A stretch of DNA of 30,134 nucleotides from a virus: the IMG/VR virus record IMGVR_UViG_3300000361_000007, positions 1 to 30,134 of that record. One strand, given 5' to 3'. The notes under the pieces are model-generated. The model did no database searches. It was not told the DNA's origin and worked only from the letters and a program-made list of their open reading frames with translations. Both the position numbers and the translations under genes were made by a program. Of the stretch, positions 16,185 through 25,415 are shown piece after piece; within the stretch, counting starts at the first letter, position 1; every line of letters starts with the position of its first letter.

Positions 16185-17129
16185 TCAGGCGAGGTCGGTC
16201 GCGTGGAAGCTAACACCGGCCAGCGGGTCAGCAATGACCGCACCGTAGCGGACAGACCCGTAGCTGCCGAGCAACGCGCCGGGGTCTCCAATCGGGCCGC
16301 CGGTCTCACCCTGCGTGAGCTGCATTTCACGGGCCGTGTGGAAGTACAGCGGACGCTCGTCACCGGCAACTACGTGGACCTCGTCGCCGGTCAGCCACGC
16401 CGTCTGGAGCAGCACCGTGCCGTCGATGCGAAGTGTTGCGTCGGGAAGGGCGGTGGAGACCAGACCTTCCGCCTCTGGAATGAGGTACTGGGCATCGTAC
16501 GCCAGCTCGTCGACGAACTCGTTCGCCATGTCGTTCGAGAGCAGCGCGACGGTCGGGCGCTTGCCGTGGTGGCGAAGATGTTTGTTCGCTTCGCGGATGT
16601 GCCGCGTCGGAGTGAAGTTGTCGGCCTCACCGAACAGGTGCTCGGTGTCCTCGAACTGGTGGTTGTGGGTGCTGTCGAACTCGTATGCACCGTAGTTCTC
16701 CGGCTCGAACCAGAGGTTGTCGCCGTCCGCCCATCCGTCGCGGACAATGTCGAACAGAACCTCGTGTTCCTTGTCGAGAGCTCCTTCCAGAAGCTTCTCC
16801 CATTCGCGGCGAACAATGTCCGCCGTGTTGTCCTCGATGAACTCCTGAGTGTATCCGAGCGAGCGTCCGTACTTCTTGACCGAGAAGGCCATCTGGCTCG
16901 AATCCATCCGGCCAGTACGGGCGTGCTCACCCTCAGCAAGTTCCTCCCACGTCATATCGCCCGTGTGGACACGGAAAGTACGTTCGCTCACGTCCTGAGC
17001 GAGCAGTTGGCGGAATGGACGCTCTGCCTGATTGAAAATCTCGATATCCTCCAGCATATCGAGCATGAGGTCTTCAAGCGGAACGTCGTCCTTCGTCGTA
17101 ACCTGTCGGTAGAATCTGTCGTTAGCCAT
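16185..17129 (-). CDS. Major capsid protein (HK97 fold)
   Basis: 314 residues. Features of HK97-fold capsids: an N-terminal helix with EDLMLDMLEDIEIFN, an elongated loop-like segment VHTGDMTWEELAEGEH near 54-69, KYGRSLGYTQEFIED near 85-99, a long spine helix REANKHLRHHG near 178-188 with PTVALLSNDMANEF, and a C-terminal domain ending GSVRYGAVIADPLAG, the common capsid ending. It sits after cement, scaffold and protease genes. Codon use here is more GC-rich than in the small downstream genes, typical for a highly expressed gene. An AT-rich stretch 5' of the ATG may carry a separate promoter. Confidence 0.92.
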   Translation of the reverse strand: MANDRFYRQVTTKDDVPLEDLMLDMLEDIEIFNQAERPFRQLLAQDVSERTFRVHTGDMTWEELAEGEHARTGRMDSSQMAFSVKKYGRSLGYTQEFIEDNTADIVRREWEKLLEGALDKEHEVLFDIVRDGWADGDNLWFEPENYGAYEFDSTHNHQFEDTEHLFGEADNFTPTRHIREANKHLRHHGKRPTVALLSNDMANEFVDELAYDAQYLIPEAEGLVSTALPDATLRIDGTVLLQTAWLTGDEVHVVAGDERPLYFHTAREMQLTQGETGGPIGDPGALLGSYGSVRYGAVIADPLAGVSFHATDLA

Positions 17130-17175
17130 GATAAATCAGATAAATATGTTAAAATCGCTGTTGAATACGCCCGAT

Positions 17176-17649
17176 TTAGGCGTTAATTTCGTCCGACGCA
17201 CGAACGTCGAGACGAATCCGTTCCGCAGTCAGTGCCGTTCCGATTATCTGAACGAGAGAACCGGAACCGGCAGGAACGTCCTGTGTGTATTCCCCGCCTG
17301 CTCCGAGATAGACGGGTTCGCCGGGAGTAAATTCCCAGTCTTGGTCGCCGTTCTCGACCTCAACGCCATTCGAGACGGCAGAAACACGGTCGCGCTCAAC
17401 GAGCGCCCGCTCCGACTCAACTATGAGCGCGGTCGGGACGTTTTCGTCGCCGGTAAGCTCCGTCGCAGGAGTCAGACAAACACCAACGGCCATCTGTGGG
17501 CCGTCGCCTTCGTCGGCGGCATGGGCCTGCACCATGTAGCCTTCGTCGTTAATGCCGACGAGGTCTCCCTCGCTCATTTCTTCTCCGGCAACAGCACCGT
17601 GTCGGTTGATAGGCTGTTCAGCACCAGTCGCAATCTTTGGGTACGCCAT
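17176..17649 (-). CDS. Capsid decoration / cement protein
   Basis: 157 residues with the pattern of DUF2190-like capsid cement proteins: GAVAGEEMSEGDLVGI near the start, repeated V-GVCLTPATELTG style strands, GEPVYLGAGGEYTQ near 120-133 and a final strand IIGTALTAERIRL. Such proteins stabilise the expanded capsid. The gene lies between scaffold and major capsid genes, the usual location. Confidence 0.82.
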   Translation of the reverse strand: MAYPKIATGAEQPINRHGAVAGEEMSEGDLVGINDEGYMVQAHAADEGDGPQMAVGVCLTPATELTGDENVPTALIVESERALVERDRVSAVSNGVEVENGDQDWEFTPGEPVYLGAGGEYTQDVPAGSGSLVQIIGTALTAERIRLDVRASDEINA

Positions 17650-17678
17650 GATAATAGTGGAAAAATTATGTCAGAAAT

Positions 17679-18152
17679 TCACTCGACGGAGATACCGCCA
17701 ATGCGCGAAACGCGGCTCTTGGCAGCTTCACGCCGACTCTCCTCGCCGGAGACTACAGGGGCCTTCGAGGGCTTGTCGGCAAACAGAGTAACATCCTCGT
17801 CGTCCTCTCCTTCGTCCTCGTCCTCCGAGAACTCCTGCTCCTCCTCCTCTGTCTCGTCTGCCTGTGCAGCGAGACCAACAAGCTCGTCTATCGAGAAACG
17901 CTCAACGAGAAGGTCTTCGTTCAGTTTCGTGACCTCCGAAGCCTTCTGCGCGAAGTAGCCAGCAGCCTCCTCAATGTCGGCTTCCAGCTCCTCGATGGTC
18001 TCGGAAAACTCAGCGGCCTTCTCGGCCTCTGCCTGAACATCCGAAAACTCCTCGACGTTTTCCTCGTGCGCTTCCATGACCTGCGAGAACGTCTCTCGGA
18101 GGTCGGCTTCGCTCATTTCGTCAATCGGGGTCTCAAGTTCAATCTTCTTCAT
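17679..18152 (-). CDS. Scaffolding protein
   Basis: 157 residues, almost wholly helical and extremely acidic: a long coiled-coil-like region (about 10-90) with heptad spacing, then an Asp/Glu run around residues 100-125, and a more basic C-terminus (RREAAKSRVSRIGG) that could bind the capsid protein. This composition and its location between protease and cement genes fit an internal scaffold that the protease removes. No catalytic motif present. Confidence 0.8.
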   Translation of the reverse strand: MKKIELETPIDEMSEADLRETFSQVMEAHEENVEEFSDVQAEAEKAAEFSETIEELEADIEEAAGYFAQKASEVTKLNEDLLVERFSIDELVGLAAQADETEEEEQEFSEDEDEGEDDEDVTLFADKPSKAPVVSGEESRREAAKSRVSRIGGISVE

Positions 18153-18153
18153 G

Positions 18154-18810
18154 TTAGAAATCGTAGTGGTAAATTCGTGCCCGGTTGCATCCTTTCAAAT
18201 GAGACGTTGCTTCCGGGCCGTTGCTTTCAGTCTCGTCAGAGAACAGACCGGCTTCTCTGGCCGCGTCCGCGAACTGTGGCGATAATCCTCCATCACTGCC
18301 GTATCCAGCCGGGAAGGGCGTGAGGGAAAACTCCACCATCGTTGCGTCAACGAACTCAGGTTCTCCAGCATCGTTCCGCTCAATGCGGTAATCGTTGCCG
18401 AATCCTACAGAGCCGTCATTGATAGCCGGGGGTTCGTGCGTAAAGTCCGCAATCACGTCTGACCGGACAGTACTCCCAGTGTTGGGGACGTGTCCGAGAA
18501 CACGCAGAAAGTCGTTAGTAAACTTTACGTCCTTAATGTGGCCGACGTTTGCGAGCTGACCCTGTGAGTGGTCGAGCTGCATCGGGAGTCCGTCTGAAAA
18601 GTTTCCTGCCACGCGGTCCAGAAACTCATTCGTCACGCGGATTCCCTTACGAAGACCGGGCTCCATAGCCGCGAAAATCACATCTATAGAGCCGTCCTCG
18701 TACTCTTTCACTCCGTATCGGTTAAACCCGGACTCGGCTTCGATGCCGATTGGACGGGCGAACGAGACATTAAAAGAGAGTTCTTCGTCAATGTTATAAT
18801 TATTAGTCAT
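18154..18810 (-). CDS. Prohead protease
   Basis: 218 residues. The prohead protease pattern is visible: a His in QLDHSQG (H81) followed by GHIKDVKF, then a Ser in VEFSLTPFPA (S162), the two catalytic residues of this family; the EFSLTPFP block is the most diagnostic part. It would cleave scaffold and capsid N-termini during maturation. The C-terminal tail (after about 190) is Cys/Arg-containing and may be trimmed. It is one base from the scaffold gene. Confidence 0.88.
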   Translation of the reverse strand: MTNNYNIDEELSFNVSFARPIGIEAESGFNRYGVKEYEDGSIDVIFAAMEPGLRKGIRVTNEFLDRVAGNFSDGLPMQLDHSQGQLANVGHIKDVKFTNDFLRVLGHVPNTGSTVRSDVIADFTHEPPAINDGSVGFGNDYRIERNDAGEPEFVDATMVEFSLTPFPAGYGSDGGLSPQFADAAREAGLFSDETESNGPEATSHLKGCNRARIYHYDF

Positions 18811-18820
18811 CTATCCTGTT

Positions 18821-19075
18821 TTATATCAACTCAAATACATACGCAGTAAACGATGTGAACAGGATTGTAATTGCACCAACCATTGCCGTGAGAATGATTG
18901 AGTTTTTGTGCGTCTTAGTTTCCAGTTTAGCAATTCGAGCGTCTTTGGAGTTCGATTCCTTGACGTAGCGCTTTTGGAACTGTGCTAAATTATGTTCTAT
19001 ATTTCGAGTCCGTTCTGCGGTTTGAGCTGTGTTTTTTAAAATTTCGTTAAGTTGATTTTGGTCGGACATTTTCAC
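18821..19075 (-). CDS. Coiled-coil protein with C-terminal membrane segment
   Basis: 84 residues. Residues 5-55 form a charged heptad-like helix (EHNLAQFQKRYVKE, KDARIAKLETKTHK); residues about 60-82 are a single hydrophobic helix ending FELI. This layout is that of XhlA/haemolysin-like and some holin-associated proteins, but here it lies between portal and protease, where lysis genes are not expected. The start overlaps the portal stop by ATGA (19075/19072). A role in anchoring capsid assembly at a membrane is an alternative; neither is proved. Confidence 0.7.
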   Translation of the reverse strand: MKMSDQNQLNEILKNTAQTAERTRNIEHNLAQFQKRYVKESNSKDARIAKLETKTHKNSIILTAMVGAITILFTSFTAYVFELI

Positions 19076-20481
19076 TCATTCGTTACGTCGCCCTGATTTC
19101 GTCCGTCTGAGCTATCCCGCTCAGGGTTCTGTCGGGACTTGACCTCCCTTCCAGCGGACTCGGCTCCTGCACCAGTATCGGTTGGCGCACCACCCTCGGG
19201 GTTCTGAATAGCGTCTCCAGACCCCCGCAAATCTTGAAGTAGAGCAACAATTTCACCGAGTTCGTTATCGTCAGGAAGCTCGGCTTCGGGGTCTATTCCG
19301 ACTCGGTGAGCAAACGCCTCCCGTGTAAGGAAACCTTCGTTGAATAGCTTAATTGCCGCGTCTATATCCAAGCGCTCCTCGTCACTGGAGTGCTGTCCGA
19401 ACTCAAAGTCCGGTGGATATTCTGTGTAATCTTCGGGATTCGGGTCGCCAAGGATAGACACGAATATCTGGTGTCTAATTGCCTGACGGATAGTTGCCCG
19501 ATACCGCTGAATACGGCGGTCAAATTTGGGCATTACGGCCACAGATGTGTTTCGGTTAACATCCACGTCCATGTTCATTAAGAAGGCGGGAACGCCGAGA
19601 CCGGCAGCAATCCGCTTCTGCAAGTGAGCGAACGTGCTGTCGAGATTCAGCATACCGGCGCTTGCAGACGTGCTCGACGTTCCAATAACATCATGGTCAA
19701 CATCGTGCCCGACAGCAAGCATGGACTCTGGCTCGATTTGTTCAACCGTCTCAAGCCATTCTTCAATTTGATTCGGACTCCACGGGCGCTCCTCGGTCCC
19801 AAGCTTCCACAACACAGGCGGATACGCCTTCGTGGAAATGAACCTCGCCAAGTCAATCTCCATGTCACGGAGGAAATCTGCCTGTTCCTCGACTCGTTCA
19901 ACGAGAGAATGACCGAAATCTTCGCCGGGGTGTCGGTGAAATCGAAGAACCGCAATATCGAAGGCGTCGAACGGAATATCATCGGCTCCGCCCTCGTCTT
20001 CCATCAGGTATTCTTCGACGTTCCCGAACTCGTCCGTCTGAATCTTCATCCGTTCCGTTGGGAGCAGTTTCGGCTTGAAAACGCCGTCTTCAACGACAAT
20101 TTCAAGGAACGCTGTTCCGTCAACGAGAGCGTGCCAGACCCACTCGTGGAGAACGGTTTCAAACTGCGAAGATTCGATTAGCTTTTTGAAGTCTGCTATG
20201 TCTTCGTCGGTCTGCTCCTGTTCTGTGAACGGGATATTAGCGGGTGTGACGGCGAACCCTGAGCCTACCAGATAGTCCACCAAAGTATCAATCCCGTCCG
20301 CGATATGGGGGTCTCGTGCAATGAGACGGAACTTTTCAATTTGCTGTTCTGGCGGCTCCGAAACTTCCGGGCGACCCGTGGCACCGGATGCCGGTTTGAT
20401 GACGGCCCTCGGGGCCTCCAGATGGAAACCAATCCGACCATCAGCAGCCCGCCGCATCATGGCCTGTTTAACGTCACTCAT
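19072..20481 (-). CDS. Portal protein
   Basis: 469 residues, portal size. The N-terminal part carries PHIADGIDTLVDYLVGSGF near 55-75, followed by TDEDIADFKKLI and WHALVDGTAFLEIV. The central part has GHSLVERVEEQADFLRDME and KRIAAGLGVPAFLMNMDV near 280-300, typical of phage portals before the crown helix (KFDRRIQRYRATIRQAIRH). The C-terminus is an acidic low-complexity tail. It follows the large terminase by 15 bases, as expected. Confidence 0.9.
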   Translation of the reverse strand: MSDVKQAMMRRAADGRIGFHLEAPRAVIKPASGATGRPEVSEPPEQQIEKFRLIARDPHIADGIDTLVDYLVGSGFAVTPANIPFTEQEQTDEDIADFKKLIESSQFETVLHEWVWHALVDGTAFLEIVVEDGVFKPKLLPTERMKIQTDEFGNVEEYLMEDEGGADDIPFDAFDIAVLRFHRHPGEDFGHSLVERVEEQADFLRDMEIDLARFISTKAYPPVLWKLGTEERPWSPNQIEEWLETVEQIEPESMLAVGHDVDHDVIGTSSTSASAGMLNLDSTFAHLQKRIAAGLGVPAFLMNMDVDVNRNTSVAVMPKFDRRIQRYRATIRQAIRHQIFVSILGDPNPEDYTEYPPDFEFGQHSSDEERLDIDAAIKLFNEGFLTREAFAHRVGIDPEAELPDDNELGEIVALLQDLRGSGDAIQNPEGGAPTDTGAGAESAGREVKSRQNPERDSSDGRNQGDVTNE

Positions 20482-20496
20482 GTATGATTAGAGATA

Positions 20497-22209
20497 TTAG
20501 TAGCGGTGCCGCCGCCTGGAATAGCGGGGCGTATAGGACCGCCGACCCGTTCGAGAAACAGAACCCTTCCTGAAAACACCCGGAGTAGAAGAATCGGTTT
20601 CTACCTTTTCTGCCCCTCCCGGCGTTCTCGGCTGTTTCGGTTCCGGTGGCTCCTTCGGTTTCGGCGGAGTGTATTCTTGCGTCTTTTCTACAGGATTTGT
20701 TACCGGCAGTTGGCTCACTTTAGGCGGGAACGCCCCGAGAACAACCGACATAGCAATGTCGTCCTTTCCTGACTCCGAGTAGTCCTTCCCAGTGAATTTC
20801 GGTTTCTGTCCGTCCCGCTTCTGTTCTCGAACAATAGAAGTGAGCTGGTCGAACATCTCCTCGTCGTCGTCCAGAATCACGTTGCCGTTTCGCAACGCCG
20901 CGTTCATGTCACCGAACGCCTTCTTTACGGCATCTCTGTCGGAGAAGTTGAAACCGATAACACGCCGACCGAGCTGCTCTCGGATGATACGGTCGAACGT
21001 TTCACCCGGCCCCGTCGAATCGAGAACGATGTAGTCTGCTTCGAGATGTGCCTGTATCTGCGACAGGCGCTTTGCGACGTGAACTGCGTTACCACGGTCG
21101 GGATTCTGCATACCCGCTTCTGAAAGGGTCTCGTTGTCGATAACCTCCCAGTAGCGCATTTCTCGGCGCTCACCGACGTGGTCAAAGACCGAGACCGCCG
21201 TATCGTCGTGGTCTATTCCAATGTCAACGAACATCGTCCGCATGATACCGGGGACTTTCGGGGAGTATAGACCAAACCGATAATCCGGGTCGTGTGACTT
21301 GTCCATCGCATCGCGGACGGAAACTTCCGAAAAGAATCGGTACGATTCATCAATCGGACGGCACAAATACTCCTGTGCAAACCCTTGCGGGTCTTTCAGT
21401 CTATCCTCCTCGACCTTGTCAATATTCAGGTCCGGGCGGACTGGCTCAACGTCCTGTTCGTGCAGCGGAACCTCAATGTCAATCTCGTCTGCGTTCTTGA
21501 ACGTCGGCTGTTTAATTGAGATAGTTCCGAGGCGCTTCCCGTCCTTACCGAAGCCCGTCTCCGTTCCACGGGCGTGATTCCGCATGAACAGGTCGTTCTT
21601 CGTCTCCGGTGTGGAGACCTCGACCATGAGACCCTGTGAACCGAGAGAGACGAACGGCGAGAACGCACGAGACGTGGCTTCTTGGTCCTCCAAGAAAGCC
21701 ATCTCGTCAATGAAGACGGTCTTAGCGGAATCGTCACCACGAGCACCAGCGGGGTTCCCGGTGTATGCCTTGTATCTGGTTCCGTTCCACAGCTCAATTT
21801 CGCCAGCAACCGACTTCGTCATCGGAATGTCGATTACGGCGTTTTCAAACAGGTTCTTGAGGTCACGAATCCGCGATTGTGCCTGTTCCTCCTTCGAGGA
21901 CACGATGGGGAAGAAGGAATTTCCCTGCATCATGCCGTCGAGCGCCAGACAGACTACAATAATGAACGAGACGCCTATTCGTCGTCCCTTGTAGATATTC
22001 AGCGTCGAAGCGTCACCATAGAAGTATGCGTGAACGATTTTGGGCTGATACGGCGCAAAGAGTCCGAGGTCGCCAATCTCTCCGGTATCGAGGTCCTTCA
22101 CCCGAAATATGTCTTCGGCAATACGGTCTGGACGACCGTTCCACCGTTCCTCGATTACTGTGGCATCAAGGCCAGTGTGTTCGGCAAATTCGGAGACCAG
22201 CTCGTTCAT
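20497..22209 (-). CDS. Large terminase subunit
   Basis: 570 residues. ATPase part: adenine-binding PYQPKIVHAY near 53-62, a deviant Walker A KGRRIGVSF (74-82), Walker B TVFIDEM (164-170) and the coupling motif VEVSTPET (196-203). Nuclease part: the RNase H-like acidic residues lie in MFVDIGIDHDDTAV (D329), VLDSTGPGETF (D397) and GKDDIAM (D483/D484). The C-terminus (after about 515) is a Pro/Arg/Tyr-rich tail. It packages DNA into proheads through the portal. The start overlaps the upstream small gene as ATGA. All key motifs are present. Confidence 0.95.
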   Translation of the reverse strand: MNELVSEFAEHTGLDATVIEERWNGRPDRIAEDIFRVKDLDTGEIGDLGLFAPYQPKIVHAYFYGDASTLNIYKGRRIGVSFIIVVCLALDGMMQGNSFFPIVSSKEEQAQSRIRDLKNLFENAVIDIPMTKSVAGEIELWNGTRYKAYTGNPAGARGDDSAKTVFIDEMAFLEDQEATSRAFSPFVSLGSQGLMVEVSTPETKNDLFMRNHARGTETGFGKDGKRLGTISIKQPTFKNADEIDIEVPLHEQDVEPVRPDLNIDKVEEDRLKDPQGFAQEYLCRPIDESYRFFSEVSVRDAMDKSHDPDYRFGLYSPKVPGIMRTMFVDIGIDHDDTAVSVFDHVGERREMRYWEVIDNETLSEAGMQNPDRGNAVHVAKRLSQIQAHLEADYIVLDSTGPGETFDRIIREQLGRRVIGFNFSDRDAVKKAFGDMNAALRNGNVILDDDEEMFDQLTSIVREQKRDGQKPKFTGKDYSESGKDDIAMSVVLGAFPPKVSQLPVTNPVEKTQEYTPPKPKEPPEPKQPRTPGGAEKVETDSSTPGVFRKGSVSRTGRRSYTPRYSRRRHRY

Positions 22210-22430
22210 AGATTCGTGTCTAACTCTATTATATCATCGACGTGCGCTCGAATCCAGCAAGTGTCCCGGTTGTAACCGTTTCCACTCCATCTGATAATTA
22301 GACCAGTATGAGTTCCGCCAGCGGTGATTCTGTAATTCGATATATTTTCGGGGTTCTCCGTTCCCTCACCCGACCGAGCAACCGAAACGATGTTCTCATC
22401 CTCTGGCTCGGGCTTGTAAGTCGCCGTCAT
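22206..22430 (-). CDS. Small protein upstream of terminase
   Basis: 74 residues, acidic at the start (PEPEDENIVSVARSG) then strand-like (ISNYRITAGGTHTGLIIRW, DTCWIRAHVDDIIEL). Not recognised. Both ends overlap neighbours by ATGA (22430/22427 and 22209/22206), so it is translated with the BppU-like and terminase genes. A minor virion protein attached to the BppU-like protein is possible. Confidence 0.6.
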   Translation of the reverse strand: MTATYKPEPEDENIVSVARSGEGTENPENISNYRITAGGTHTGLIIRWSGNGYNRDTCWIRAHVDDIIELDTNL

Positions 22431-22762
22431 TGGCTTCCGTCTCTGATATTATCGGAAATATATACCTTAATATAGCCAGAGTTCGGGAAGGTTTCTTTTA
22501 CGCCACCATCCCATGATACTTTCCATTCTGCGTAATGAATGCCGGGCAGGTCCGTGTCTCCTTCTTCCCAATAGTAAACGACCAGACCCTCCTCCGATTC
22601 ATCAATAACGGCGGGTTCGTCAATCAAGAGAATACCGTCCCGGTGTGCCATCTGAAATTGCACAGATGCACCATCAAGCTCAAGTGGAACGCCACTATTG
22701 TCTTTTAACACCGCTTCAATTGCGGGCGATGTGTCTCCCTGTTTTATAATAAATGTTGACAT
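22427..22762 (-). CDS. BppU N-terminal-domain-like protein
   Basis: 111 residues, the full length of a BppU_N-like beta-sandwich. The family pattern is visible: IIKQGDTSPAIEAVL at the start, PLELDGASVQFQM, an acidic turn EEGLVVYYWEEGDT, GIHYAEWKVSW and a final FPNSGYIKVYISD. In phages this fold attaches receptor-binding proteins to baseplates or capsids. Its neighbour is the GLUG-repeat protein, 9 bases away, so it may be that protein's attachment partner. Confidence 0.72.
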   Translation of the reverse strand: MSTFIIKQGDTSPAIEAVLKDNSGVPLELDGASVQFQMAHRDGILLIDEPAVIDESEEGLVVYYWEEGDTDLPGIHYAEWKVSWDGGVKETFPNSGYIKVYISDNIRDGSQ

Positions 22763-22771
22763 TGTTAGATG

Positions 22772-24544
22772 TTATCTGTAACTGTTTGGAGATTGTGACA
22801 ATTGGACGCTGTTTGGCTCTCCGTAAAGTATTCGTACCTTGTTAGAGCTATTGCCGACCCGTGTCCGTCTGGCGTGTGCCAGAAGAATAGCACTTATGGG
22901 CATCGCAACGGTACTGGAGGTATCTGCATTAACCACGGACTCCGTCACCGATTCTGCACCACTCACCACGACACCGAATTGTGCGGTTTCTGCATATGAG
23001 CCGGTTCCTGTGTGTCCCGTTACGGTTGACGGTACTCCATCCGAACCGGCGGTTAATGCCTGTGAGAAACTCTGTGAGAGTCCTGCGGGACTTACATACG
23101 GATGTGAGGAGACGAAGTCTGTGGGGTGTGCAGGCCCGGATGTTACCGAGTGTATATCTGGAATCTGTGGTTTTGTCTCGGTTTCGGCGGGAAGTGAGGG
23201 CGACAACGCTATAGGTGTAGCTGTTACTATTGACGGTGAAGCCATTCCTTCGGTGAGACTACCGCTTGAAATACTTATCGTGGAAATTCCAGTACCGGCT
23301 ATCGAAGCGGGAAGGGACATTGCCTGTGCAATGAGCCCCAACGAGCCGGTCAGCGTTTCTGTACCTACGGTAAGCGTTTGTGTGACTGCTGATGTTGGCA
23401 ATCCCTGAGCTGCTGTGCCGAAAATTGCATTGGGTAACTGCTCCTCGAACTGTGTCTGGCGACCATGCGTTAGGAGAATCGGATAACCGTCTTCTGAAAA
23501 TTCATCGTCTGTGTACTCGACGGTCTCCCAGGTATCAGTGAAGTCCAAACCGCCCATGTTGACGGTCGCGGAATCACCTCGCATCTCTACGGTAGTTAGT
23601 CCGATTCCTGCATCACTGGAACTTTGTCCAGAGGATTCGGTATCCCAGTACGAATTACTAACAGTAGTCGAAGCACTACCGATAAAACCACCAACATCAG
23701 TATCGCCGGAAACTTGGCCCACCGAATAACAATCGTAAGTTCCCCCTCGACCACCAGTCGTCCCTGCAAAGCCACCTACTTCATCAGTTCCTTCGACATC
23801 TCCGAGGGCGTATGAGTCAGAAATGTTTGTAATAGAGTTACCAGCAAATCCGCCAACTTCCTCTATTCCGGTAACGGATACGTTAGCGAAACATTCGCTC
23901 GCACCTCCGACAGCCCTTCCGAACATACCACCGACCATTTCGTTACCGTTAACGGTTCCGATGGCGTATAAGCTGTTAAAAGTTCCAGTACTTTGGCCTA
24001 TGAGACCCCCTACGATATCCTGTCCAGCTACGGACACAATTGAGTATGAATCATCAATACTTGAGGAACCTACAGTAATACCTATTAGTCCTCCTACTAC
24101 ATCATCGCCCTCGACTTCTCCGGTGGTATATACGTCTGATACATCTCCACCGGAAAACCTGCCAGCAAGAATACCTACGGTCTCTGAACCGACGATATTG
24201 GCGTCCACTACACCTAAATCGAACACCTCTGCGGCAGATGTTGTATCAAATAGCCCAACGCGGTTCTCCGTCGGTCTCGATATGTTAATATCCCTTATTT
24301 CGTGCCCATTGCCGTCGAAGACACCCCCGAACTCGTTATCCGAATCTCCGATAGTTTCCCATCCATCTCCACCGTTGGCAGACGAACTTGCGTGGTCGTT
24401 GTAACCTTCAGTACCAGAGTCCAAGTCGGCGTCTAACTGGAAATAGGCATCGAGCTCCGTACGAACATTGTCAAGATGATTCCAGTTTTCTATTCTGTAC
24501 GGAGCCGATTCATGTCCATGACCACCGGCAAAACTACCACTCAT
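22772..24544 (-). CDS. GLUG-repeat adhesin-like protein
   Basis: 590 residues. After an N-terminal segment with PYRIENWNHLDNVR and FDGNGHEIRDINISRP, about seven GLUG-type repeats run from residue 95 to 325, each with a core like VVGGLIGxxxG followed by S-Y-S/A-G-V; these form a beta-solenoid in surface proteins. The C-terminal 230 residues are Ser/Thr/Ala/Gly-rich with alternating strands, ending in a basic tail (HARRTRVGNSSNKVRIL). Likely a host-binding fibre or capsid-surface spike. It is unusual that it lies upstream of the terminase instead of with the tail fibre. The ATG has GGGAGG about 10 bases upstream. Confidence 0.8.
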   Translation of the reverse strand: MSGSFAGGHGHESAPYRIENWNHLDNVRTELDAYFQLDADLDSGTEGYNDHASSSANGGDGWETIGDSDNEFGGVFDGNGHEIRDINISRPTENRVGLFDTTSAAEVFDLGVVDANIVGSETVGILAGRFSGGDVSDVYTTGEVEGDDVVGGLIGITVGSSSIDDSYSIVSVAGQDIVGGLIGQSTGTFNSLYAIGTVNGNEMVGGMFGRAVGGASECFANVSVTGIEEVGGFAGNSITNISDSYALGDVEGTDEVGGFAGTTGGRGGTYDCYSVGQVSGDTDVGGFIGSASTTVSNSYWDTESSGQSSSDAGIGLTTVEMRGDSATVNMGGLDFTDTWETVEYTDDEFSEDGYPILLTHGRQTQFEEQLPNAIFGTAAQGLPTSAVTQTLTVGTETLTGSLGLIAQAMSLPASIAGTGISTISISSGSLTEGMASPSIVTATPIALSPSLPAETETKPQIPDIHSVTSGPAHPTDFVSSHPYVSPAGLSQSFSQALTAGSDGVPSTVTGHTGTGSYAETAQFGVVVSGAESVTESVVNADTSSTVAMPISAILLAHARRTRVGNSSNKVRILYGEPNSVQLSQSPNSYR

Positions 24545-24666
24545 TATATGAAATCCTCCCGTCTATTAGTTCCATGTTGTAATATCCACGCCTATCTCCG
24601 GTTCCGTAACGGCTACAAGTCGCAACATGGCGCTCCTCCACGACACTAATTCTTCAATTTGGTATT

Positions 24667-25398
24667 TTATTCAGCGTCCAGTACCAAGTCCTCGAAATCG
24701 TACTCCGTGTCGCCGTCGTCGTTACGAACAACCGCCTTTGCTTCCGTAAACGAGATATCTTCGTCCATGTCACCGACCTCAACCGTAAATTCGGCAACAT
24801 AGAGACCAGAACCGATATCCTCCTGCGAAACCACAATGACACCGTCTGGACTCACTGCTCTGAGCATCGGGAACGTTGCGTCTCCGCCTATAGTAGTACT
24901 TTCCAGTTCTACGTCCTCGAATTTCGGCTCAGTCTTCCAAACAATGTCCACAGCAGTGTCGTCAGGCTCGACAGGAACCTCGATATAAAGCGTTGTCGCG
25001 GCGTCTGAACCAACTGAATCTGGCTCAAGAAAGGCTTGAAATTCACCAGCCACGGGACCGTCGTCGCCGGGGTCGGCCAACTGTGCCACGATTTCGTGGC
25101 TATACGTACCGCTCTCGAAGTCGTTCGTATCGACCGGGTCGAAGACGAGGTGTTTGGGTTCTCCGACCGGCAGAGTTGCCTCTACAGTCTCCTGTAGCAG
25201 CGCAATATCCTCGTTGTCGGTAAATTCCCACCCGAATACGGCGTCGAGAGGCGAATCATCTTCATTCACCACCACTGCCTGCGGAGTGATTTCCTCACCG
25301 ACCTGCACTTTGCCTTTCGGAGAAAGGTCTTCTACGGTCACGAGGCCATCAATCAGTGTTATCTGTGCTTGTTTCTGGTCCTGAATTTCGTCAGTCAT
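24667..25398 (-). CDS. Beta-rich putative virion protein
   Basis: 243 residues, highly acidic and made of strand-like segments (ALLQETVEATLPVGEP, ATTLYIEVPVEPDDTAVDI, GLYVAEFTVEVGDMDEDI), two to three Ig-like domains by pattern. No family recognised. It is co-directional with the GLUG and BppU-like genes, so a surface or decoration role is reasonable. The ATG is 17 bases after the upstream gene. Confidence 0.65.
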   Translation of the reverse strand: MTDEIQDQKQAQITLIDGLVTVEDLSPKGKVQVGEEITPQAVVVNEDDSPLDAVFGWEFTDNEDIALLQETVEATLPVGEPKHLVFDPVDTNDFESGTYSHEIVAQLADPGDDGPVAGEFQAFLEPDSVGSDAATTLYIEVPVEPDDTAVDIVWKTEPKFEDVELESTTIGGDATFPMLRAVSPDGVIVVSQEDIGSGLYVAEFTVEVGDMDEDISFTEAKAVVRNDDGDTEYDFEDLVLDAE

Positions 25399-25415
25399 AG
25401 TAAAATGAAAAATCC

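Noticed and set aside
16203-17186. Plus-strand ORF of 327 codons opposite the major capsid gene
   Set aside because: The minus-strand frame has clear capsid features and haloarchaeal composition; the opposite frame is rich in Arg and Val with no family features, a known effect of GC-biased codons.
22839-24404. Long plus-strand frames opposite the GLUG gene
   Set aside because: Ser/Thr/Pro-rich mirror frames of a repetitive gene, several overlapping, no start signals.
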